A program made the position numbers and the translations under genes. A stretch of DNA of 64,000 nt, taken from contig JACRFB010000040.1 in NCBI GenBank assembly GCA_016218045.1, positions 124,001-188,000 of the forward strand, written 5' to 3'. How positions within the stretch are numbered: position 1 is the stretch's first letter; every line of letters starts with the position of its first letter. This document shows, piece by piece, positions 54,281-63,333 of this stretch. The notes under the pieces are model-generated. The model did no database searches and had not been told where the DNA came from. It saw nothing but the letters and a program-made list of their open reading frames with translations. Source of the DNA: Ignavibacteriota bacterium (lineage in GTDB: Bacteria > Bacteroidota > Ignavibacteria > SZUA-365).

Positions 54281-55129
54281 TCATCGCACCAGCAACAGAC
54301 TCACCGCCATCACCGCCATGCCGCCCATGATCCCGTACAACACCTCGTGACCGGTGGCGTACTCGCGGGCGGTGGGAAGCAGTTCGTCGAGCGAAATGTA
54401 CACCATGATGCCTGCAACGGCGCCGAAGGTGATGCCGAGCGCTTCGGGTGTCGCGAACGACGACAGGAGGAAGAAGCCGACGATGCCGCCGATCGGTTCC
54501 GAAAGCCCCGAGAGAAACGAGTGCAGAAAGGCCTTGCGCCTGCTGCCCGTCGCATAAAAGATCGGCACCGACACGGCGATTCCTTCGGGGATGTTGTGAA
54601 TCGCAATGGCGAGCCCGATCGCGATGCCAAGCTGCGGATTCTCCATCGCGGCGAGAAAGGTCGCGAGTCCCTCTGGAAAATTGTGTATCGCGATGGCCAG
54701 CGCCGAAAAGAGTCCCATGCGCATCAGCCGCTGATCTCTCGCGGGGTCGCTGCCCGGAACGGCGGACGCCCCCTGCGATTGATAGGTTGCGATTTGTGAA
54801 CGTGGTGTCAGCTCGTGGGGATTCTCGGCGTCGGGTACGAGCCGGTCGATGATCATCATCACCACGATGCCGAGGAAAAATGCGCCTGTCGTGATCCACC
54901 CCGCCGCCGGCTGTCCGTACAATTCCGCCAGGGAAGCGTCGGCCTTCGCGAGTATTTCGGTGAACGACACGTACAGCATCACACCGCCGGAAAATCCGAG
55001 CGCGAACGACAGGAAACGGAAATTCGTCCGCTTCGCGAAATACGCGATCGCGCTCCCGATGCCTGTCGAGAGTCCCGCAAACGCGGTCACGGCCAGCGCG
55101 AACAGTATGGTCGACGAATCCTGCTGCAT
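54281..55129 (-). CDS. zupT: ZIP-family metal transporter (ZupT-like)
   Basis: 282 residues from the ATG at 55129, near the usual ZupT length. About eight hydrophobic helices. Two metal-binding motifs occur in TM4 and TM5: HNFPEGLATF and HNIPEGIAV. A cytoplasmic loop follows TM3 (DAENPHELTPRSQIATYQSQ). ZIP transporters import Zn2+, Fe2+ or Mn2+. A divergent FKBP gene starts 168 bases away. The open frame upstream of 55129 is not family-like. Confidence 0.93.
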   Translation of the reverse strand: MQQDSSTILFALAVTAFAGLSTGIGSAIAYFAKRTNFRFLSFALGFSGGVMLYVSFTEILAKADASLAELYGQPAAGWITTGAFFLGIVVMMIIDRLVPDAENPHELTPRSQIATYQSQGASAVPGSDPARDQRLMRMGLFSALAIAIHNFPEGLATFLAAMENPQLGIAIGLAIAIHNIPEGIAVSVPIFYATGSRRKAFLHSFLSGLSEPIGGIVGFFLLSSFATPEALGITFGAVAGIMVYISLDELLPTAREYATGHEVLYGIMGGMAVMAVSLLLVR

Positions 55130-55297
55130 GTTTCCAGTTTCGAGACTTGTGGGGTATTCGATGTGAAGATTGTAATATCGCACACCGGCGCCTGTCCCGG
55201 AAATCGGCCGGCCTTCGGGTTTCTGCGTTTCATGCCGTACTTTGTATGGATCAGTTGCGGCGCGGCCGCTCACATTCAACAGAAAAGAGGTGCCGCG

Positions 55298-55726
55298 ATG
55301 GCGCAGGTTAAAAAGGGAGACACAGTACAGGTGCATTACACGGGTTCGCTGGCCGATGGAACCGTGTTCGACTCTTCACGCGGACAGAACCCGCTCGGTT
55401 TTATTGTCGGGCGCGGACAGGTGATCCCCGGCTTCGACAGGGCGGTGATCGGGCTCGCGGTCGGTGACTCCACACGTGTCACCATCCCGCCCGCCGAGGC
55501 CTATGGCGAATTCAGCGAATCGTACATCATCGAGGCGAAAAAATCGGACATCCCGCCCGAAATCGTTCCGGAACTCGGCATGGAACTCACGCTCCACAAC
55601 AACGACGGAAGCCAGTTCCCCGTGCGGGTCACAGAGATCACCGATACACATGTCACGCTCGATGCAAATCATCCGCTGGCCGGCAAGGAATTGACGTTCG
55701 AGATCGAAATCGTCAGCATAAAATGA
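55298..55726 (+). CDS. FKBP-type peptidyl-prolyl isomerase (SlyD-like)
   Basis: 142 residues; ATG with AAAGAGG upstream. KGDTVQVHYTGSLADGTVFD, PLGFIVGRGQVIPGFDRAVI and VGDSTRVTIPPAEAYGE are the SlyD/FKBP pattern, and the IF insert (SYIIEAKKSDIPPEIVPELG, then LTLHNNDGSQFPVRVTEITD) matches the SlyD flap domain. The His-rich metal-binding tail of E. coli SlyD is absent; the protein ends at EIVSIK. Folding helper in the cytoplasm. Confidence 0.93.
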   Translation: MAQVKKGDTVQVHYTGSLADGTVFDSSRGQNPLGFIVGRGQVIPGFDRAVIGLAVGDSTRVTIPPAEAYGEFSESYIIEAKKSDIPPEIVPELGMELTLHNNDGSQFPVRVTEITDTHVTLDANHPLAGKELTFEIEIVSIK

Positions 55727-55860
55727 TGCAGCGGTGAGCCGGACGGATGCCCCAGAGCACGGATGATCAGATACAGGACTCACATATCCGATTTTCCGGT
55801 CCGGGGCGGCGCCCGCTGCGCGGGATGCTCTCTGCCGGCGTTTTTCCTGCGGCCTGTGGT

Positions 55861-58281
55861 ATGACGGTGATACGACGCCTCTGTCTGATCCTGGCTCTTG
55901 CGGCCGCATCGTATTCGGACGTATGCGCGCAATCCGCACCCTCGGGCAGCGCCAGCGGCACGGTGCGGAACAAGGCCACGGGCCGGGCACTCGAGTTTGT
56001 GAACGTGGCCGTGCTCGCACGCGGCGACAGCGCGGTGGTGACCGGCACTGTCACGGAAAAGAACGGCGCCTTCCGCGTGACGGGGCTAGGACCGGGCGAC
56101 TATCTCTGCCGCTTCTCCATGATTGGATACGGGACCGCGTACTCGAAACCGTTCCGCATCGGTTCAGGAAAAGACGAGGAAAAACTCGGCGTTGTGATGC
56201 TCGAGGAAACCGCGGTGACACTCGATGAAGTGGTGGTGAGCCGCGAGCGGCTCGCGCAGAACAACGAGATAGACCGGAAGGTGTACACTGTGGGACAGGA
56301 CGTCGCGGCCTCCGCCGGATCCGCCAGTGACGTGCTGCAGAACATCCCCTCCGTCGAAGTCGACATCGAGGGCAACGTGAGTCTGCGCGGCTCCTCGAAT
56401 GTGCTCATCCTCGTCAACGGAAAAAATTCGCCTCTGATGGGACGCAGCAGCGCCACCGTCCTGCAGCAGATGCCCGCGGGCGCGCTCGAACGCATCGAGG
56501 TCATCACCAACCCCTCCGCCAAGTACAAGCCCGACGGCACCGCGGGTATCATCAACATCGTGTTGAAAAAGGACGCGGATCTCGGACTCAATGGTTCGGT
56601 GACGGCCAATGTCGGAAATCAGGACCGTGTCAACGCAAATCTCCGGCTCAATTACAAACCGGACGGACTGAACCTCTACGGCGGGTACGCGATACGCCGC
56701 GACGCGCGCAACCGCATCAGTGTGGATACGCGCGAACAGGGTCCCGTCTCATCGTCGCCCGGCACGTATCGCGAAGATGCAAAAACCAGCGCGCGGCCGC
56801 TCTCGCATACTGCGAGTCTGGGGCTCGAGTCCGACCTCGGTGACGGATATTCGGCGGGCATGTCGGGCGAATTCTTCCGCCACGACGTGACACGTTTTGA
56901 TCACACCACAAAAGTGTGGCGCGACGCCGCGGGGACATACACCTCCGAAAGCGCGCGCGACCGCATCGACGACGAGTACGAAATCGAATACAGCGGCAAC
57001 ACATTTTTTGAGCGCGAGTTCGGCGACGAGCACACTCTGCGCGCGGAACTTTCGACGTCGGGCGCATCGGAAGAGGAGGACAGCCGCAGCATCAACTCCT
57101 TCGTGTTTCCCGTTGCCGATCCGACGCGCGACAACACGCGCAATCACATCGACGAAAACACGACACGCCTCTCGCTCGATTACTCGCGTCCCTTCGAGGA
57201 CGGATCAAAATTCGAAACCGGTTATGAGGGGAATTTCTCATCCACCCGATCCGACTTCCGCGTGTCGCTGTTCGACGCGCTGTCGCAGCGTTTTACACCC
57301 GACACGGCGCACAGTCACATCTTCGAGTATCGCGAGGGACTGCACGCTGTGTACGCCACGTATCAATCGTCGATCGGCGCCTTGGGAATGCTTGGCGGCA
57401 TCCGCGCCGAGCAGGCGTACACACACGCCGATCTTGTCACGCTCGGCGCCGTCACGCCGGGTGAATACTTCCGGCTCTATCCCTCGCTGCATCTGTCGTA
57501 CCGGCTCGGCGAACTTTCAGAAGTGCAGGTGAATTACAGCAAGCGCACAAACCGTCCCGACGGCGACGACCTCAATCCCTTCCCCGAATACAGCGATCCG
57601 AAGACGCGCTGGGCCGGCAATCCGAAACTCCTGCCGGAATACGTGCACTCGATCGAAGGCGGCCTGAAATACGAAAGCGAGCTGTTCTCGTTCATCCCGT
57701 CGCTGTATTACCGCTACACCTACAACCGTTTCACATGGGTCACACACGTGCTTCCGGACTCCACGTTTTTTTCAACGCGCGAGAATCTCGACAGCGACGA
57801 GAGTGCGGGACTGGAGGGAATTCTCACTGCGAGCGCCGACGGCATCTTCAGTGCCACACTCTCCGGCAACGTGTTCCACAACCGCATCGACGCCACGTCG
57901 CTGGGCTTCGGCGCCGACAAGGCGACCGTGAGCTGGAGGGGTACGCTCACCTGCAACGTGCATGTGACCGCGTCCACAATGCTGCAAGCGAACGCGCGCT
58001 ACAATTCCGCGCGACTGACGCCGCAGGGTGAAAACGCGGCGACCTATGTCGTGAACCTCGGGCTGCGCCAGCAATTCCTCGACGGACGACTCACCGCCGT
58101 ACTCACCGCGGGCGACATCTTCCGCAGCATGAAACGCGAGACCTGGTTTGACACGCCCGAGCTGCGGCAGACAGTGCGCGTGACGCGCGATTCCCGCGTC
58201 GTCTATCTCGGCCTCACATGGAATTTCGGCACGCCGCCGAAGCGCAAGGACGACGCGCTGAAGTACGACGACGCGATGTAA
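55861..58281 (+). CDS. TonB-dependent receptor (outer membrane beta-barrel protein)
   Basis: 806 residues from the ATG at 55861, the first with a signal peptide (LCLILALAAASYSDVCAQ); a longer frame from 55747 is possible. Residues about 25-110 form a carboxypeptidase-regulatory repeat (SGTVRNKATGRALEFVNVAV ... GAFRVTGLGPGDY). The plug domain has VLQNIPSVEVDIEGNVSLRG, VLILVNGKNSPLMGRSS and ALERIEVITNPSAKYKPDGT. The barrel runs to the end with alternating amphipathic strands (LRLNYKPDGLNLYGGYAIRR, ARYNSARLTPQGENAA) and ends WNFGTPPKRKDDALKYDDAM. This is the large Bacteroidota outer-membrane receptor type with OMP_b-brl_3-like barrel. Substrate unknown. Confidence 0.88.
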   Translation: MTVIRRLCLILALAAASYSDVCAQSAPSGSASGTVRNKATGRALEFVNVAVLARGDSAVVTGTVTEKNGAFRVTGLGPGDYLCRFSMIGYGTAYSKPFRIGSGKDEEKLGVVMLEETAVTLDEVVVSRERLAQNNEIDRKVYTVGQDVAASAGSASDVLQNIPSVEVDIEGNVSLRGSSNVLILVNGKNSPLMGRSSATVLQQMPAGALERIEVITNPSAKYKPDGTAGIINIVLKKDADLGLNGSVTANVGNQDRVNANLRLNYKPDGLNLYGGYAIRRDARNRISVDTREQGPVSSSPGTYREDAKTSARPLSHTASLGLESDLGDGYSAGMSGEFFRHDVTRFDHTTKVWRDAAGTYTSESARDRIDDEYEIEYSGNTFFEREFGDEHTLRAELSTSGASEEEDSRSINSFVFPVADPTRDNTRNHIDENTTRLSLDYSRPFEDGSKFETGYEGNFSSTRSDFRVSLFDALSQRFTPDTAHSHIFEYREGLHAVYATYQSSIGALGMLGGIRAEQAYTHADLVTLGAVTPGEYFRLYPSLHLSYRLGELSEVQVNYSKRTNRPDGDDLNPFPEYSDPKTRWAGNPKLLPEYVHSIEGGLKYESELFSFIPSLYYRYTYNRFTWVTHVLPDSTFFSTRENLDSDESAGLEGILTASADGIFSATLSGNVFHNRIDATSLGFGADKATVSWRGTLTCNVHVTASTMLQANARYNSARLTPQGENAATYVVNLGLRQQFLDGRLTAVLTAGDIFRSMKRETWFDTPELRQTVRVTRDSRVVYLGLTWNFGTPPKRKDDALKYDDAM

Positions 58282-58311
58282 CGGAGAACCTCTCACAATC
58301 GGAGTGATGTG

Positions 58312-59166
58312 ATGCACTTCCGCAGCATTTTCCCGATTCTTGTACTAATCCTGCTCTTCCCAGGTTGCGCACAGATGTTGCGGGAAGGAAAGACGCGGGT
58401 GAGCATCGCGCCAACACAAATGTTCTTCCGTTATCCTGAACGCGTGAGTTTCCGCGTGACCATCGTGAACGGATCCGACCGCGCGATCGACGTGCCGCAC
58501 CTTATCTCCCTCGCCGATGAACCCGGCGTGCTGCGGCACGCAGCGAGCAGACGTCTGCGCGAGGCACTGCACGGACAACTCTCGCAGCGCGATATACGTC
58601 TGGCGCCGGGTGACAGTCTCGTGATGTTTCAGGATTTTGACGATGCCGGCGTGGCGGGCAACTGTGCGATCCGGCCGGTGTTGCCGCCGGGTCCGTATAC
58701 GACCGAAACATCCGTGCAATGTGTGGATGTCGAGACACGCCGCCCGATCCGCGTGTCCGCCGAATGCTCGTACAGCGTGATTGAAACACGTGTGCCGGAC
58801 GTCTTCGAAATCTTTCTGCGGCAGACCTGCGCTGTGGAAGAAAACACCGTTGGGGCGCAGGCGCGGCGCGCGGCCTTCGCTCTGCTGGAGCGGCTGGCCG
58901 ACACGGTTCTGGCGCGGAGTTCAAACACCGAGGTCGCGGCCGTGCTCGCGGAAAATCTGATCGCCTACCGCGAGCGGCGTGCGGCCGGACCGCTCGACGA
59001 GCGCCTCTTCCGCGTCCTGCTCACGGCGCGGCCATCGTCCAACACGCGCATGGTGCTCGCGCAGCTCTTCGCGCTTCAGCCGCGCTCCGCTCAGGAGATT
59101 CTGCTTGCGGAGCCGGGCAATGATCCCGTCCTGGTGCCACTCCTTCGCGCGCGGCTTGCGCCATAA
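58312..59166 (+). CDS. Lipoprotein of unknown function
   Basis: 284 residues from the ATG at 58312 with GGAG upstream. Signal peptide with a lipobox-like LFPGC (Cys19). The next about 115 residues resemble an intermediate-domain beta-sandwich (TQMFFRYPERVSFRVTIVNG, RAIDVPHLISLADEPGVLRH, PYTTETSVQCVDVETRRPIR). The rest is Ala/Arg-rich and helical (ARRAAFALLERLADTVLARS). No known domain recognised. The stop is 5 bases before the VOC gene, so they are probably cotranscribed. Confidence 0.65.
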   Translation: MHFRSIFPILVLILLFPGCAQMLREGKTRVSIAPTQMFFRYPERVSFRVTIVNGSDRAIDVPHLISLADEPGVLRHAASRRLREALHGQLSQRDIRLAPGDSLVMFQDFDDAGVAGNCAIRPVLPPGPYTTETSVQCVDVETRRPIRVSAECSYSVIETRVPDVFEIFLRQTCAVEENTVGAQARRAAFALLERLADTVLARSSNTEVAAVLAENLIAYRERRAAGPLDERLFRVLLTARPSSNTRMVLAQLFALQPRSAQEILLAEPGNDPVLVPLLRARLAP

Positions 59167-59171
59167 ACGAC

Positions 59172-59558
59172 ATGATACCCGAGACCCTGTTCATTCTGTA
59201 CGTATCCGATCAGCGGCGCAGTACCGATTTCTACGGCGCAGTGCTCGCATCCGCGCCGCGCCTCGATGTGCCCGGCATGACGGAGTTTGTCCTTCCGGGT
59301 GGCGGTGTGCTCGGCATCATGCCCGAATCCGGCATCCGCCGTCTGCTGGGGACAGCCGTTCCTGATCCCTCACTCGCGCAGGGCATCCCGCGCGCCGAAT
59401 TGTATCTGCTCCTCGACTCCATCGACGCCTTCCTCGCGCGCGCCCTTGCCGCCGGCGCCGTGCTGCTGAGCCCCGCGCAGGCACGCGACTGGGGTCACAC
59501 CGTTGTGTACCTCGCGGATCCAGATGGCCACGTGCTGGCTTTCGCCTCAGCCGCCTGA
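59172..59558 (+). CDS. Glyoxalase/VOC-fold protein
   Basis: 128 residues, the usual single-domain VOC length. FILYVSDQRRSTDFYGAVLA, LPGGGVLGIMPESGIRRLLG, and AELYLLLDSIDAFLARALAA, then VVYLADPDGHVLAFA are the repeated beta-alpha-beta-beta-beta VOC pattern. The C-terminal DPDGH segment is typical. The usual first metal ligand is not obvious, so enzyme class is open. It starts five bases after the lipoprotein stop. Confidence 0.82.
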   Translation: MIPETLFILYVSDQRRSTDFYGAVLASAPRLDVPGMTEFVLPGGGVLGIMPESGIRRLLGTAVPDPSLAQGIPRAELYLLLDSIDAFLARALAAGAVLLSPAQARDWGHTVVYLADPDGHVLAFASAA

Positions 59559-59585
59559 TCGAGCAGTCAATTTCATTCGCCGACG

Positions 59586-60572
59586 TTACCGCCCCATCCA
59601 TCCTTCGCGGCGGTACCATTCATACGTCGAAAGTATGCCCTCGGCGAGAGCCACGCGCGGTTCATACCCGATCAGCACGCGGGCCTTGTGAATCGAACAG
59701 GTCCATGCATCCTGCAGGGCTTCACGCACCTTCTGAAGATTGAAGAAAACCTCGCGGCGGAGCATACGCCCCGCTCCCTCGCCGATGGCGCCCGTCAGAT
59801 AGACCAGTGAGGCGGGGAGAGAGAATACGAGCGGCCGGCGGTCCTGCGCCATGGCGACGGCGCCGCAGATTTCGGCGGAGGTATGGTTGACCGCGTCGCC
59901 GATAAAAAACACCTCGCCCAGAGCCGCGGGATGCAGCGCTGCTGCGCGGATGCCGCGGACCACGTCGGCCACATGGACAAAGTTCAATTCCTGCGAACCC
60001 GAACGGATGAGTGGTTCGATGCCGCGATGAATCATGGTGAAGTAGCGGAAGAGGTCGCGGTCGCGCGGGCCATACACCCCGCTGGGGCGCACGATGGTGA
60101 CAGGCAGCCGGTCGGCCATGTCGAGCACCTCGATCTCCGCCAGCATCTTGCTCCGTCCATAATGCGACACAGGGTGATACGGCGTGAGTTCGGTGACCTC
60201 CTGGATTCCGAGACGCGGCCCCACTGCAGTCAGACTGCTCACATACACAAAACGCTGCAGCGATCCCGCGTGCGCGGCGCAGGTATGCAGAAAATCGCGT
60301 GTCGCGAGGTGATTGCCGCGGTAATATCCAGCCGTGTCGCGTGATCGCGTCACCCCCGCGAGATGGAACACCACATCTACATCCGCCAGCAACGGCGCCA
60401 TGGCCGCCGCATCCCTGATATCCGCAAGATGCACCCGCGCGCCCGTTGCCTCCAGCGCCGCGCTGAACATCGCGTCCTTCGAAACGACCGTCACATCCCA
60501 GCCGTCCTCGATCAAATTTTCGACAAGATGGCTCCCGATGAAACCGCTTCCGCCCGTGATGAGAGTTTTCAT
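59586..60572 (-). CDS. NAD-dependent epimerase/dehydratase (SDR)
   Basis: 328 residues. Rossmann motif TGGSGFIGSHL (6-16), VSSLTAVGP (catalytic Ser), and YGRSK with Tyr138 and Lys142. Extended SDR of the 3-beta-HSD/UDP-sugar epimerase type. It is the last gene of a minus-strand operon, 52 bases after the PAP2-like gene. Substrate unknown. Confidence 0.9.
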   Translation of the reverse strand: MKTLITGGSGFIGSHLVENLIEDGWDVTVVSKDAMFSAALEATGARVHLADIRDAAAMAPLLADVDVVFHLAGVTRSRDTAGYYRGNHLATRDFLHTCAAHAGSLQRFVYVSSLTAVGPRLGIQEVTELTPYHPVSHYGRSKMLAEIEVLDMADRLPVTIVRPSGVYGPRDRDLFRYFTMIHRGIEPLIRSGSQELNFVHVADVVRGIRAAALHPAALGEVFFIGDAVNHTSAEICGAVAMAQDRRPLVFSLPASLVYLTGAIGEGAGRMLRREVFFNLQKVREALQDAWTCSIHKARVLIGYEPRVALAEGILSTYEWYRREGWMGR

Positions 60573-60624
60573 GATGGACCTCCGTTAGGCAAATCACACA
60601 AAGGGAAAGATGAAAGACGAACCG

Positions 60625-61623
60625 TCAATGCTGAACCACCGACGACGACCCGTACATGGTCTCCGTCGTCTTGTCTTCGCCCCGGCTTTTGCGGCGGATC
60701 AATCCCAGCCGCGCATTACACCATGCCCGCGGCACGATAGTGCGCACTCCGCCTTCCGTCCCGCTGATCTTCTCCGCAAGCAGAGGATATACAATCAATC
60801 CCGCGAGTGTGATGCCCGCGAGGCCGTCCCACACGTAGTGATAACGCAAGTACACGGTTGCCGGGAATATGCTCGCGAGCAGAGGCGCGAATATCAGACC
60901 TATGGATCTTTTATTTATGAGCAGATGCGCAAGCATCACCGCGCCTGCGGCGCAGTGCGGACTCGGCAGACTCCCGCCCGGGAAGTGCAGCGTCGAGCGC
61001 ATCCATTCGCCTGCCATGGTGAAGTATCCGCCTTCGAGAGGCACCGTGTATATCGCTGAGCCAAAGTACATCTGACTCGCAACCGGGTAGAGGATGAATC
61101 CGACATCGCAGGCCAGGTACACGTATACAAGGTGCAGGAGATATCGCTCCATTGCGACCGTGCCCCCGTACCGTCGGCACAACCATGCGGTGAGCGGCAG
61201 CATCGGCACGTAGAGCACATACGCGGCCATGAGCCACTCGGTGAGAACGGGGTGCGTGATACCTTGCAAACGCTCCGACAGTTCGCCGCCGAAGAGAACC
61301 GTGTCCAGTGCGAGCAGTTCCGCGTCCTTCCAACCCGGCACCAGCAGGTGCTGTACAAAAGCGCTCGCATTAAACAACTGCCCTGTGACGAAGAGCAGAC
61401 CCGCGGCGAGCAGCAGACTGCGTCCCGCTTCCTGGAGCCGGGGCAGAATCAGACCCAGCATCAGCACGGTTGCGAGACACACGCCACAGGCACGGGTGGC
61501 CGCGGTAACATCCGTGACATGGCTCGGGAACAGCAGTACTGCGAGAAGCAGCAGCGTGGAAACGAGTGCAACAGCGGCCAGGATCCGGCGCGTGTCACGA
61601 GACAGCTTTTTCAGGGAATCCAT
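60625..61623 (-). CDS. PAP2-type membrane phosphatase / inositolphosphotransferase-like
   Basis: 332 residues from the ATG at 61623. Six or so hydrophobic helices. Two PAP2-like catalytic motifs are present: SLPSPHCAAGAV (PSxH) and YLRYHYVWDGLAG (RxHxxxD), the latter close to the RYHY...D motif of inositol phosphorylceramide synthases (AUR1-like). A role in lipid head-group transfer or dephosphorylation is inferred. The four-base gap to the CPBP gene indicates an operon. Cytoplasmic tail is Arg/Lys-rich. Confidence 0.8.
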   Translation of the reverse strand: MDSLKKLSRDTRRILAAVALVSTLLLLAVLLFPSHVTDVTAATRACGVCLATVLMLGLILPRLQEAGRSLLLAAGLLFVTGQLFNASAFVQHLLVPGWKDAELLALDTVLFGGELSERLQGITHPVLTEWLMAAYVLYVPMLPLTAWLCRRYGGTVAMERYLLHLVYVYLACDVGFILYPVASQMYFGSAIYTVPLEGGYFTMAGEWMRSTLHFPGGSLPSPHCAAGAVMLAHLLINKRSIGLIFAPLLASIFPATVYLRYHYVWDGLAGITLAGLIVYPLLAEKISGTEGGVRTIVPRAWCNARLGLIRRKSRGEDKTTETMYGSSSVVQH

Positions 61624-61627
61624 GATG

Positions 61628-62341
61628 TCACCGTGTGAGTGTAATGGCCAGATCCGTGATGATGCCGACGCCCGCATGCAGGAGCAGCGGCCAGAGCAGC
61701 GAGCGCGTGCGCAAGGCAAGCCACCCGAAGAGGAGGCCGCCCGCCACCGAGGCGTAGATTTCACTTGTTGGATATCCTATGTGCCACAGCGCCGAGGGCA
61801 GCGTCTGTATCATCACCGCCGTGGCGTCGCTCACCGTGCCGCGTAAGCCCTGAAGAAGGAAACCGCGGAACAGAAACTCCCACGCGGTGTAAAAGAGCAC
61901 GAGTCGCAGCGTGGCATGACGCAGAAAGAGAGCGGGCGAATCCATCGCGCCCGGATCGACGGGATACACACGTCGCAGCGGATCGAGTCCCGCCGGCGCG
62001 GCGAAAGTGAGAATCGCAAACCCCGCGAGCAGCAGGACTGTGAGTGGAAGCCCGAAACGCCAGTCGCCCGCACGCAGCCCGTAGTCAACCGGTTGCTCAT
62101 GCAACACGCCTCGTACGATCATCATCGGCACCGCCCCGAACAGGAAGAATGTGCAAGCATAGTACGTCCACACTCGTATGCTCATGTCGCCGAGCACTCC
62201 CGTCGCGGGCAGCGCGTCGACCGCGCACAGGTCGCGGTGCAGCAGAGTGACGAGCAGCGCGGGCAACAGCACAAACGCCACTCGCACGTCCGTCACGCCG
62301 GACTGCGGCAGTAAGCGGGGAATCGAAAGTGCGCTTTTCAT
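61628..62341 (-). CDS. CPBP-family membrane protease (CAAX protease-like)
   Basis: 237 residues from the ATG at 62341, preceded by GAAGGAGG. Six to eight hydrophobic helices. AWEFLFRGFLLQGLRG carries the E-x-x-x-R signature, with a single Glu rather than the usual EE, and ALWHIGYPTSEIYAS has the following His, as in CPBP intramembrane proteases. The stop of the upstream SDR overlaps its start by 4 bases (ATGA). Confidence 0.82.
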   Translation of the reverse strand: MKSALSIPRLLPQSGVTDVRVAFVLLPALLVTLLHRDLCAVDALPATGVLGDMSIRVWTYYACTFFLFGAVPMMIVRGVLHEQPVDYGLRAGDWRFGLPLTVLLLAGFAILTFAAPAGLDPLRRVYPVDPGAMDSPALFLRHATLRLVLFYTAWEFLFRGFLLQGLRGTVSDATAVMIQTLPSALWHIGYPTSEIYASVAGGLLFGWLALRTRSLLWPLLLHAGVGIITDLAITLTR

Positions 62342-63333
62342 GACAATGCCTCCTTCGGGCCACGCAACCATGCAACGGTTGCTCGCAGCGCCTCGTCGAG
62401 GGATGTGGGACGATATCCGAGTTCGCGTTCAGCCCGTGCGCTCGAACAGATCCAATCGTCGTAAAACACATCGACCCACGCGGGCGTGATCGCCGGATGT
62501 TTGAGGCCGATCCGCCCAAGCAACACTTCGACGGCGGCAAACATTCTCGCCGCACCGTACGGAATGCCGATAAGCACACGCTTCTTCCCCGCGGCGCGGC
62601 CGATGCTGTCATAGAACTCGCTGTACGTTGCGTTTGTACCGCCGAGTATATAATGTCCGCCGCGGACGCCTCGATCCATGGCCGCGATGCAGCCGCGCAC
62701 CACATCGTCCACAAACACATAGTTCCCGGCCGCACTGCCATTGCCCGGCATACTGCGCCATGTGCCGCGCATGTACCCGCGTATCATCAGCGACCCGGAA
62801 TTTGCCTCCGTGAGTTTCCCCGGACCAAACACGCGGGTCGGATGGACGGTCACGACATCGAGCCCTGCACGCACCGCCTGCGCCACGATCTCCTCGCCCT
62901 CGATCTTGCTGCGCTCGTATAGCGTGTCGGCGGCAGTGCTGCGTGTGGTGTCCTCGGTTATCACCGATCCGCGGCTCGGACCGTATGTCATGATCGTCGA
63001 TGTATACACCACGCGTGACACCGACTCGGCGCGGGCCGCGTCGAAGAGCATGCGCAGTGCATCAGTATTGACCCGTCGGGCGGCCGCCTCGTCGCGCGCC
63101 CAGGTTGCGGCAAACGCCGCCAGGTGATAGATGTGATCACATCCGTGCATCGCTGCACGAAGATCGGACGTCGAGTCGAGGGAGCCGCGGCGGACGTCCA
63201 CTCCGAGCGCTTCCAGCCGTGTTGTGTCGGAGCTGTGCCTGCACAGGGCAACCACAATCTCACCGTGACGAAGCAGTTCTTCGACGAGCCGGGCTCCGAT
63301 GAAGCCCGATGCTCCGGTGACCAGGGTTTTCAT
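62338..63333 (-). CDS. NAD-dependent epimerase/dehydratase (SDR), HpnA-like
   Basis: 331 residues. Rossmann motif TGASGFIGARL, HLAAFAATWARD, YTSTIMTYGP and the catalytic Tyr139/Lys143 in YERSKIEGE. The AAFAATWARDEAAARRVNTD segment resembles the hopanoid-associated sugar epimerase HpnA, but this is only a pattern likeness. It overlaps both neighbours by 4 bases (ATGA), so translation of the operon is coupled. Confidence 0.88.
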   Translation of the reverse strand: MKTLVTGASGFIGARLVEELLRHGEIVVALCRHSSDTTRLEALGVDVRRGSLDSTSDLRAAMHGCDHIYHLAAFAATWARDEAAARRVNTDALRMLFDAARAESVSRVVYTSTIMTYGPSRGSVITEDTTRSTAADTLYERSKIEGEEIVAQAVRAGLDVVTVHPTRVFGPGKLTEANSGSLMIRGYMRGTWRSMPGNGSAAGNYVFVDDVVRGCIAAMDRGVRGGHYILGGTNATYSEFYDSIGRAAGKKRVLIGIPYGAARMFAAVEVLLGRIGLKHPAITPAWVDVFYDDWICSSARAERELGYRPTSLDEALRATVAWLRGPKEALS